Part shown: piece by piece, positions 44,901-55,900 of the stretch
Layout of the letters: the number at the start of each line of letters is the position of its first letter
Numbering within the stretch: position 1 is the first letter of the stretch
Assembly: GCF_030867145.1 (NCBI RefSeq)
Contig: NC_134419.1
Location: 73,837,403 to 73,901,402, forward strand
Reading direction: 5' to 3'
Length of the DNA: 64,000 bases
From: Opisthocomus hoazin
Lineage: Eukaryota > Chordata > Aves > Opisthocomiformes > Opisthocomidae
Translations under genes and position numbers: made by a program
Notes under the pieces: generated by a model
What the model saw: the letters and a program-made list of their open reading frames with translations, nothing else
What the model was told of the DNA's origin: nothing
Database searches by the model: none

Positions 44901-47174
44901 ATTCACTATGAATGTCTGTAGCAACACCTGGCAGAGGTCCCACTGTCACAGAATGAAGGCACCAAACTGTGTATCAGAAATACAAGAAGAGCAAGGCAGC
45001 CGGGCAGGACATCTCTGTCAAGGAAATTGGTGCCCCATTCATTCAGCCCAACGGTAGGTTTTGCTTAGACATCCTGTGCCTCCTTCAGGCGTGTAAAATG
45101 AACCATAACAACTTGTTCCTGCAGACAAAGCCTGGTGCTCGTTTGTACTCGCCAGGTCAAGCTCTTCATTTGCGAGTGGGCAGAGACCCTCCACAGAACC
45201 CACTTATTGCTGGGGGAGCTCCACAAGTAAAGCAAGATTAAAAAATTACACTCCTGCTAATGCATAAAAATGAAATTAAAAGCCCAGTGATTGGGCTTTA
45301 GAAATCATAATTTGTGCCTATCGAGAAGTTTTCAGGCAACTGACATTTTTGTGGTTTTCCTACGTTATAGCTAGGTCTCATCTAGGGAAATATTAGTGGT
45401 GGGTAGTGAAGGGGCTGGGGAGGGGTCCAGCTCTGTTGTGTGCCCAAACTCCATCAGTGCCCTGCTGAGCTTTGTCACCTTGCCCCCGTTTCCCTGTTGA
45501 TAACAGTGAACCCAGACTCCCACCAGGATGGATGCATCGCAAGGCGTTTGAGACGTGCTTTAAGATCTGCATAGGAAAGCTTATGCTTCTACAGAAGAAC
45601 AAAAGCTGTTTACTGCTGTACGTGGTTGTTGCTGTGATACATTCTTCAGCTTTGTGTACCTCTCTTAGGCTTTTTACAGTGGTCCCTGCTTGTAGCTGTT
45701 TCTCCTGCTCCTGTCCTTGCAGGGAACAGAGCCGTTCCACGTCTGACAGTCATTGCCCTCACCCTAGGGTAAGGTAACCTCATGTGTGGTTTAATTCAAA
45801 TTCTGTTCAGTTGTCCATGATCTTCGCTCCCTTCCACTCAGTATTAGTGAGGTGGTGGGAGGTGAATGGAAGATGTCTTCGTCTGCGTAGACATGTGAAT
45901 GGAAACTTCTGAAAGCAGATGGGCAAAGTGATGGGGTCAGGAGCAGGTTTGAATACGGCAGTAGCCTGAAGGTTCTTTTTGACACCTCAAGAACAGTAGT
46001 AAATAGGCATTTAGGCTTCAGCCTATGAGTTTGCTTAACCCGGGGTACAGATACTGCTTCACTGATGTGCTGCGTAAGTGCTACAGTCTTTGTGGCCAGT
46101 TCTGGTATCCACAGCATCATCCTTCATTCCATTGCTGTGAACATTTTCGTGATTAACTGGCAGAGGGAGCCCTGGCCAGTTAGAGAGCTTTCTCTTGCTG
46201 TTTACCATCATTATAATAAGATATTTGACCCATACAATAACAGCATTAGCATTGGGTCCAAACCAAAATCTGTGGATTCAAAATGCTCTGAACTTTGGGA
46301 AATGGTCAGACCTAAATTTTGTGGCTTGGCTCAAGCTCTGAATGAAATGAAACCAAACGTGCCTCAGTTTAAAACCCCTTTAGAGTCAGAAGCTTTGCTT
46401 TCTTTTGAAAGAGTTTCAATTTTTTAATCTCCATTGTTTGCAGTGCTTCTTAGGACTTTGCAAATGCAAGTCAGGTTTCTCTAAAAATCTTTTTCCCAGT
46501 TCCTTTTGTATGTGTGGATTAGTTTCATAGACTTCTAGCACAGAGGAAGCCGACATTTTACCCTTTGATTTTTGATTATGTTTTCACCTCTGTAGTGAGA
46601 GGTAGAAGTAGCACAGTTGTAGATTTGATGTTTATAGGCTTTAAGCCTATTTTTGTGTGTGTGTGTGGCGTAGAAGCATACATTAATATGCCATTCATGG
46701 AAAAAATACTGGTGACATGGCTTTAATTTTAAATTGGTCTGACATCTGAAGCTAAACATCTTAAATATCCAGGTAATGCTTTGCCTTTGGAGACTTGTGT
46801 GCTGTTGAATCTTTGATACACAAGGTCCACTGCATGCCAGGCTCTGTAGAGGAATCCCTGGTGTGTGTGCCATGGTTAGGGAAAGCGTTAAATGCTGCTG
46901 GATAGCTAGAGAAGGACTTGAGGGCCCTGGGTGGAACTTTTTTGTTTTGAGACTAGTTTGCTATTTGAGAGATGACAGCCTAATTTTCCTGATGGTTTAT
47001 TCTTGAGGAGAGCGTGAGCATTTTCGGCACTCCTCAGCAGCAACCAACTTCTGCCTTCCCAAAAAGTCAGATCACGGGCATTTCTCTTAACCTTTCTGTT
47101 TACCCCCTTTATAAACAAAGATTAAAGAGACCTCCCTGGGAAGTTGATATTTAAGTCCTTTGAGGACTCCAGCA
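41904..47174. other. GRK5 intron 1, unique sequence
   Basis: Unique intron DNA with a (TA)n microsatellite at 42493-42511, T homopolymers and a TG stretch near 46655-46668. No gene or CR1 copy recognised. Confidence 0.45.
42493..42511. repeat. (TA)n microsatellite
   Basis: About nine TA units within AT-rich sequence. Confidence 0.9.
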
Positions 47175-47560
47175 ACTGGATCTGCGCGAGGGGGAGGCGG
47201 TTCGTCCTTACACATCTCAGGGATGGGGAGGCTGGCACAGGCAGAGGAAAGTGGAGCTGATTTTCCCTTCTCCTGCCTCGATCTGCAGCACTGCTCTCGG
47301 CTGCCCCTTCTCCTGCCAAGAGACTCCCTGTCAGCCCATCCGTCCGGAGTCTGGGCAACCCCCCTGCCTCCGTCCCTGCCGGGATGGCGGGAAGCTCGGC
47401 GGAGAGCCTTGGGAATGCTCCGTGGTTGGGAGCGACCGCCGAGCTGCCGCTGGTGGGCTGTGGGCTGGACCCGACCCGCGGCGGGGCCTGGCTCCCTGCC
47501 TTTTCCTCGGAGAGGACGGGGAACAGGAACGTGGGCACAGCAACCCCACCGCTGCTTAGC
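47175..47560. promoter_or_regulatory. Intragenic CpG-rich island in GRK5 intron 1
   Basis: About 380 bp with roughly 28 CpG by eye, flanked by CpG-poor intron. It has long open frames on both strands, as expected for GC-rich DNA. It could be an alternative first exon/promoter or an enhancer. Confidence 0.45.
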
Positions 47561-48990
47561 TGCAGCAGCTGAAGACCTGGCCTGGGTAACTGGAAGAAAC
47601 ACAAAACATTCCTGAGCTTGGAGGGGATCCATAGCTCAATTTTGGGCTTAGGATCCTCTCCATATTCTTTATTCCAGTGTTTGTGGGGCTCATACTTGTG
47701 TTAACATTAGAGGGCTGCCAGGAGGAAGCTGGATCAGCTCAGAGAGATTGTGGTTAGCGATTCGTTTAATGCTGAAGCCAAACGCTCCAGTTCCTTGACA
47801 TTATCACCAATGGAAAAAAAAAAAAAAGGTATAAATAAGGAAAAGAACAGTTTGGTTTATTGTGTTGATAATGTGAGGGTGGTAGACGCCCATAGGTGTG
47901 CATTCTACACATACCTATTCTACATGTCATGCCTGAGGATAAAAATGATTTCAAAAGTGTGCTTCCTAATGCATCATCCAGACCTCATGGTCTGAACAAA
48001 ACAGCAAAGGCGCAGTCGACTAATCTTCTCCTAAAGATAATACCACAATATTTCACGTCGTTTTGGGGTGGTTTTTTTAGCAAGCTCTCTATGCATTGCT
48101 TAACATTAAAAGGCTAAGGTAAATTATTTTCCTCTAGAAATGCCAGCTGCAGTAAATCCTTCCTCCTTGCCACTCCTGTGATGGAGGGCTTGGCATTTTG
48201 AAGCGCTGAGCTGCTGACTCATCTTGCTCGCAGAAGTCCCCCTCCTCCTGCCAGCTCAGCTTTCCAGTGACCAGTGGCTCTGCTGCACTGCGCTCTCCAT
48301 CGATGATCCTGGGATGCTTCACCACGGACCCTTCCTGAGCCTTCAGACGAGGCCGTGCTCCCATCCCAGGGCTGTCCAGCTGATCTCTGCTAGCATCTGA
48401 GGGGTATCTCGACACTGCTATTCAGGGACCCAAGCTAGCATCTGCCACATGAAACTCCTCTCCCTCATTATCTGCAGCCCCTCAAAAAACTTTGTTCAGC
48501 TGAATGTCCAATATTTTAGGAGCAGGCTGTGCCGTACCCTGGGAGTGCATGCTGTGTATATGTACTTTGTGGTATGTGCTGAATGAGCTCAGTACGGCTG
48601 CTCTCTGATACTGCTTTATAACATCAGAAATATTTACTTGTGCATGATGTCAAGTCCTAGTTGTCATGTTTATTCTGTGGCCGACGTTGCTGGTGGGATT
48701 CAGGCTGTACCTACAGGAGAGCTTTTATGCATTTGTACATTTTAAAAACCTGTTGCACGCTGCTGTTTGTCCCTGTCCTTAGGTCTCTGCTCAGGTCTCC
48801 ACAGCCTGAGTTCCCTTACACCAAGCTCCTTTGCAATCCAGGCTTGTATTCTTTCTCCAGATTGGAAATAAAATGCCCGGCTTGTTTTTGCGAGCTACTC
48901 GCTCAGCTTCTCTTGCTGCACTGGGTGAGGGCTTGGTAGTGCTTCATGAACTTGCCCTCCCAGCTCTGGCTGCTAGGGATGTTTCAGTGT

Positions 48991-49012
48991 AAAAAAAAAA
49001 AAAAAAAAAAAA
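48991..49012. repeat. A homopolymer (22 bases)
   Basis: Uninterrupted A run. No retrogene or SINE body was recognised upstream of it. Confidence 0.9.
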
Positions 49013-51220
49013 TAGAGTGGGAGGAAGATATTCAAGTTCTGCAGAGTGAGGCTGAGCTGAGAGTATTAAACACTTATTTGTGCTTTCTTCTGTGTTACTA
49101 CTGGAAGACGAGAATGTGAGGGTGGAGGAGAGAAAAGCGTTGTTTGGCGGCAACGCCTTTGTGCAAGCAGGCAGCAGCCTTGTGCGAGGGGCCGGATACG
49201 GTGGGGTTCTGCCTGTGGTTACGCTGCTAGGTGCAAGCGGCTTGGCCACCGCCAGCCCCGCATTACGTAAAGGTCGTCTGGCCCGGGGTTAATTCTATTG
49301 CTACCAGACTTCAACGAAAATAAATACGCAGAGCATTATGTAACCCGAGGGGGAGAAGGAGGACGCAAATTATGGTGCCCACAGATTGAGTGGGGAGGGT
49401 TATGTGTGTCGGTAATGAGTAATTTAGAACATCTGCAAGCTTTTCAAATTTTTTTTTTATTATTATTTTTTTCCATTTCCCTGCTTTGTGGTAGAGCCTT
49501 TTTTAAAAGACCTGGAGGCGATGTTGTATCCAGCAATAGGTGAATTTAAAGGCTTGGACGCCTTTCATTTCAGTCAGCTCTGAGATCCAGCATTAGAAAG
49601 CAGAATCCAAATTTTGTGTGAATAATCTCAATTTGCCAAGTCTATGTACATAAGGAAACTCACCCTGCCCCCTCCCAACACCACCCCCACCCCCAGACCT
49701 GGAGTGTGCATGTATAGGGAGAGACCTGCTGTTTCCCGTGTCAGCGTTGGAGGGCTGGGCTGGTGTTATCTGTTGCTCTGTGGAGGAACCCCAGCGCAGT
49801 AACCAGTGTGGACACACTTTTTACAGGCTGGTCTGTTTGCTCTGCCTTCGAGTTTGGATGTGCAGAGATCCCCGATTTCACTCTCTGCTGACGCTTACCC
49901 CCTCCATCCCCGCAGGCACATCAATAGCACTTACAGTGTCCTTTCCATCCAGGAGTGATTTAGGATTTTAGGAAAAGCTGTAAAAAAAAGTAATCCTCTG
50001 TTTGCAGAAATAGATCTTCAGGCCGTTCTGGAGCATAGCAGATCCCTGCTGCTTGGGACAGGGCCAGCTGGACCTGCTCAATATTCAGCTTTCAATGTAT
50101 TTTTGGAAGACCGTATCCATATTAGATATTTGAGCATTTCATTCCTTTGTTGTCATCTTTCGAGAGAGGAGACATTTCTTCTTCCACATCCTCGGTTTAA
50201 TCAGCAGGCTGAGAATAGGTATTTGGGGATTCCGGTGTTATTTATTTTTCCCTATTAGGAAATGAGTCACGAGTAAGTGACAATACTGTCTCCAATCAGA
50301 GGGAGTCAAAGCTTGTGGGCGCCAAGGACTTGTCTGCTAATTATGACTTTTAACAGCCCAGTCTTACAGCCATTCTCTGAACCTTACCCTGTTTTGGGGC
50401 TTGCTTTTGCCTTTTATTATTTTTCTTCCCAGCAAGCTGAAAGAGACATTTCACTCTCTGTCGGTGAGGACACATCCTGAGAGGTCCTGAGCGCTTTTTC
50501 ATCCTGGTAAAGTGAGCGCGTGTCGCAGAGGGTCAGCATCGCTCAGCACTCCCTCCATCAAATACGCCATAGAAGCATCTATAGGCAGAAGCACTCATAA
50601 AATTACCCATCAATATCTCTGCATTTCAGCTGCCACATACTCGTTGTGCTGATAAAAAGTCACGTGTGTGGGCCAGGCTGGGATGGCTTTACTGGAAAGG
50701 CGGCTGAAAAGTCACTTCTCTTCCCTGGGAGACAGGGAGTGCTTGAGGTATTCTGCTTCATGCCAGTGCTGCTTACAGCCAGATCTTTAGGTTCTGTTAA
50801 GTTTAGCATGCTTCTCAAGACATATACCGACTGCTGCCTTAAGATGCTAAATATTTAAATTGAATGTAAAAATCAGCTCTGATGTTTTATGTGTTGCCCA
50901 GGACCTTTGTCTCAGCACTGTAGTCCTTTTTTTTATGTTCTTGCTCTGATATGAAGTCATTTGCTTTCTCTTCAGTGACGAAAATTAGTGATTTTTAAGA
51001 GCAGAATGAACTCTATGTTAAAAAACATTTGCTTTCTGCATTAAGAAGTATAATTGACTCTAATTCTAGGGGAAAGTTATGTTGGCTTTAAGGGAAAATA
51101 AAAGTGATTACAAATAACTGTGTGCGAAGCCAGATGAGATTGGATGGGCCATGAGGAAAATGTGTCTTAATCCCTTGATCTGACAGTCGCCTGGCAGCCA
51201 GAGCAGGAAAAGAAAGTCAC

Positions 51221-51239
51221 GGGGGGGGGGGGGGGGGGG
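51221..51239. repeat. G homopolymer (19 bases)
   Basis: Uninterrupted G run; the exact length is liable to sequencing error. Confidence 0.85.
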
Positions 51240-52739
51240 CCATCTCTGTGAGGTGGGAGATGCACATCCTACTCCAGAGATGGAAAATGAACGAATCAGC
51301 CTACTGGGCAGCAGGACAATTACACACACATTCTTTTCTCGAGAAACCGCACAGAGCCAGGATGCTCTCGCTTTCCGGTGATACGCGTATCGCAGGCTCT
51401 GCCGGAGTCTCCTCTGGATCCCACACGTGTGTTTACATAAGTGCCGCGTTACTAAATTGTGGAGGTTTTTCTCTGGTGTCGTGTGTTCGTCATAGCTGTC
51501 CCTCCAGGACCTAAACAAAACTGGAGCCCTGCCGTCCTGCTGCTGTGGAAAAACATAGGAATAAACTGTTTGTGCCCAAATAGCTTGCAGTCTGAGGCGA
51601 TAAAAAGATAAAAGCTAGAGGAAAGGGATAGGATCTGTTAAAGAATCCCTGTGTCTGTGCATTATGTGCGTGCTTTGCTTACATATAGGATAACAGGTAT
51701 GCATTGTAAATACAGTCGTCTTCATTTTTTAAATTTTTCTAATGTTCTCTTCATCCAATGGATTGAAACCATGGCAAGGCAAGGTGAGATATTGCCCTCT
51801 CTTCTTTTCAAATCCCCAAGCTTTTCTTACCCTTCTTGTTTTAGACCAGAGTTTCTTCCTCTTCCTCCCCACCCCCAAACGAAGACTGGAGTGGCATCCC
51901 CCCGCTGCAGGCTACAGGCATTTCCAGATTATGGAGGGCTGCCACAAAATTACCAGAGCCACGTGTGTCTTGGGGCTGCAGAGCTAATTACCACCTGCTG
52001 AAGCTTTGCTTCCTCTTGTGAAGAGCGAGGCTGTGGTCAAGCTGTAAAACAGCAGCTTGAACAAACATGTGTCAAGCTTCTGAGGAGCACAGTAGCTGCG
52101 TATAGAAATACGCCGAAGGAAGGCACAGGTTTTCAGAAATCAGGGTGAGTTATCTGGGATCCTTTCCTATGTACCTCGGCTCCACAGCAGCCTAAGTCAG
52201 CAGCTCTTTGACAAAGCTGTAATTTTACCTGGGGTGTTGGTGTTATTTGCTAGCTGCACTGATGCTTTCACTAAAGCATTTGTGGGAGGTGATGGGGTGA
52301 GCTGGGCTCCCTGAGAGGCAATTCTAGAGGAAATGGTGACAAATCTCTGTGCAAAAATACGGTTCCTGAAATGAAGTACATTATCACAGTGGCTAGTGTC
52401 TGATACCTGCTTGCAGAAGAGCAGTCCCTAGGTAGAGGGATTTCAATTGCATTTTTAAGTGCTTGGGTTTTGTCCCTTTTCTGTGTTCTTACAGCTCCTG
52501 TGGCTCCTCATATTACGCAGAATATATAAACCTCCAAATAGTGCGTTAAAAGTCATCCAGGTTAGGGGGCTAGACCATTACTTACATTCTGTAAATGTTT
52601 TGTGAAAACTTGCCTTTGGTCCCGCTCCTCTCCCCGTCCCCAGATCAATAAGCCTGGAGAAGCCGTTCCTGCGTGCAGTCCCCACCACTGCCACGTATTG
52701 TCCAAACGCTCCCTTTCTCACCTGACAGCCATCCATCTG

Positions 52740-52905
52740 AAAACTGCTTAGATTTTTTGCCTTCACTCCTCTTGTTGTTCCATATCCAAAGTGCTTCTCT
52801 TCTGTTTCTAACCTGAATTTATCCACAGCCCCTTCAACACCCATTTGTTCCTGTGCCAGAACTGGCCTCTGACTCAAGCTGTCCTCCTCTCCCCTCTTCC
52901 CTGTG
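52740..52905 (-). mobile_element. Ancient L3/CR1-like LINE fragment
   Basis: Contains TTCTAACCTGAATTTATCCA, then CACCCATTTGTTCCTGTGCC and a CTCAAGCTGTCCTCCTCTCC segment. This is the order and wording of the reverse-oriented amniote L3 ORF2 3' region. It is much more diverged than the CR1 copies in this window. Confidence 0.6.
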
Positions 52906-55900
52906 CCGCTGATACACCGGGACAGGACTCACATTTTCAAATGCTTCTTTAACCTGTTTGGGTTTCCCTCGAATACTCTGACCTGGCCTGATAAATGCCC
53001 GTTCTCTGCACTGTTTGCAAGGCCTCAGGATGGAGGATTGTCAGGCTTGCTCCATTTGAACTTTTCTTGACCTACCCGGAGCTTTCTTCTGTTTGCTTTA
53101 GTTGTAACAGCAATTTTTCTAATAGGCCACATGTCTATGGCTAATTTGTTTTACTTCTGTTTATCTTTGTATGATACCACCGTGGTTTTCCAACTCTACC
53201 GTGAGGATGTAGAGTAGAGGAATAGAGTCCTGGTATGATAACAGCAGCCTTGGGAAGTGGAGACGCAGGACGTGGTGTGGAGGAGTATAGGCAGGGGATG
53301 ATAAGCTGCAGGGCACAGGGTCGGCACTGGGGACCCTGCAGCCATTAACAACTCACCCGTGGTCAGTCAAAGAAAGGCAGACCTGGAGCCGGACAAGACT
53401 GATTTTAGGGGTAGCGAAGAACTGTTATCTAGCACACATAAAAGCCATCATGTGTAGTAAATGCAGATGTAACGTGGAGCTGCAGACCAATGACGAAAGA
53501 ATAAAGGAGTAAAAGCATGTTAGCAAACATATGAAAGTGACCCCAAGTGGATCCTAGCATGAGGAAGAAGAAAACATCAACATGAACATGATGTTCCTGC
53601 TGGGGGAGGACTGCAAGTGATAGGGATTCGCTGAAACACCCCCAAACCCCCAAATACCAGAATGAAACCTCCAGCCTTGGGGCACAGAGAAACAGGGAAA
53701 GGGAGAGGTTAGCACCGGGAAACGAGGTAGAAACTAAGCGGGTGTGTAGAACAGTTCTCACCATGCTATTTTTTTTTTTTTCCTGTAAATAAAATAAAAA
53801 AAATAAATCTGGACTAATAATGATTACGGTCTTAAGACTTCAATTATACTAACAATAAGTACTTGGCCTTTTGTATATATATGAATAGCTATTCATATAT
53901 ATATGTGATGTGCTTCCTCTTAGCTGATAGAACAAGATACTGAGCATAACAAAATAATCAATCGTGTGACATCACCTTTCAAATTAAGGCTTGGGCTGTA
54001 TGCTTACAGCCTAAAGACGATAAAGGTCCACGGTCTGGTATCACGTAGATCCTACCTAAATAATTCGCATGCCCTGCAGCTTGGCCTTGGCTGCCCGTAG
54101 GACCCTTGGATGTGAATGCCTGTGTTGGGTCCCGGCAGGGATTACGGCTGTGCGGGGTGTAGTGGTGGAAGTGTGAAAACAAGAGACCCTTGAGTGGCTT
54201 CCAAGGAGGCCCTGGGACCATGCTAGGGAAGTCTCTGTGCTAAGGCAAGCGAACTGTTCTGAAGCTCCTTTTCCCTAGTTAGAGTTTCTCTGCCTATAGT
54301 GATCAGAATGAAAACCAGTGTAGTCTGCTGGTAGGTGGGAGCTAGGCGACGTGCGTGTGCTTTCGTACCAGATGGATTAAATATTCCCTGCGCAGCAAAG
54401 CCCAGCCTAAGGGCTGGTCTGTCAAAGGGCAGGCACACACGGGAGGCGAGGGAGCTCGGCCGATGCTTTGGAAGCACACATGGCCATTGGAAACATGTGT
54501 GTTCACTTGCTCTCCGCGCTGCTGCCCCGAGTCAGGCTCTGGCTGTCCCCACTTCCCCGCCAAGTCTCCTGCAGCTACAAAGAACGTGGCTCAGGCTGGG
54601 AGGCGAGAAGCAGTTCTCCTTCAGCAGCGCCGGGCTTCCACGCTGCGGGCAGGTGGGGGCCTGCTCGGTGCCTTGTGAAATGAAGACAAGCGTTTGCAGA
54701 GCAAGCTCTCTTCGGAACACGTATCAATTGGTCGCATTTTTCTAATTCTGTCTGTAATGAATCTGGTGTCAACAGAGGAGATGGTTACAGTTGTGGGTGG
54801 GAGGGGGAACGTGCCCTCTCACGGGTGTGATCTTGGGGAGCCCATCTGCATCCTCTCAGGTAGCAGAACAGGGCCCATGGCACTGGACTGTGGCGCTGGC
54901 GCTCTCCAGGCGAGCAGGGCAGATAGGAACCGGTCTCCCTTCAGAGAGACTGAAGGATTCCCATCAACTTCAACACACGGTCATCTCGTGTCTTCAAAGC
55001 GCATCTCCGTGCTGAAAGCAGCCTGATGCTCATCTTCGGGGACAATCTGGAGTGCCTTGGCAAAGCAGCTGAGCAGACCCATGGCACTGGATATTCCCCA
55101 TCTTCAGTTTCTCCCACTCTTTCAGCTGAGCAGAAATATGAAGCTCCTGCTGTAGTCTGTGGGGCAGCATCAGGGCAGCATCTTAAAATTCCCTGAGGTC
55201 TTTACTTGCTCAAGGTTTGTCGTAGATGGCCATACAATTTTGATGTTTGGTTTTATGACTTTTGCTATATCGTGGACTGCCAGACTTTGAGACCTGAGGT
55301 GACCTGTCTTCACTTGCTATATTGAACATTAAAAGGAAATAAAAATTGTTGTACGTCAGGCTTTAAAATGCCCTTTAATGCAGGAGCAGAACCTTGGGTA
55401 CATTTAATGCATTTCGTGTACAAGAAGTGCTTTTAAATGATGACTGCATTAAAAATATTTCCTAAAAATGCGGTAGAGAGCACTAGATATTTATCAACAA
55501 ATAAAACTGCAAATGAAAGAGGTGGCTTGTTCGAGGTTTATCTCTGAAAATTACTGAAGCATTTACAGAAAGCTTTTGTCAGGTAATTTGCATATTCATG
55601 AGCTGTAATTTCTCCAGTTGCTGTATTTAGTTGATAATCCCTTTTTTTAATACTGTAATTAAAAATTTTCGGTCTAGGTTATACTTCAGTTGTTTTTTCA
55701 GGTGCACCAAAACAATTGATGTTTTGTTTAGTTCTTGTTTGAAATACAGCTATTTCATGTTAAAACATCAGTTGTAAGAAAAATTTTCATACCTGACAGA
55801 TTTCTTGAAGGACCCGCTAGGTAGTTCGACTCTTGACGCTGCCATAGGAGAAGCCCACAGCTACACGGATGCTTAGGTTTCGTTTGCCCAGACCAGCGTG

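Larger units (their letters stand above)
47561..52739. other. GRK5 intron 1, unique sequence
   Basis: Contains a 22-base A run (48991-49012), a 19-base G run (51221-51239), and a perfect AP-1 motif TGAGTCA near 50264-50270. No gene recognised. Confidence 0.45.

Noticed and set aside
47087-47632. Minus-strand open frame of about 181 codons
   Set aside because: It coincides with a CpG-rich patch with open frames on both strands; no coding signature.
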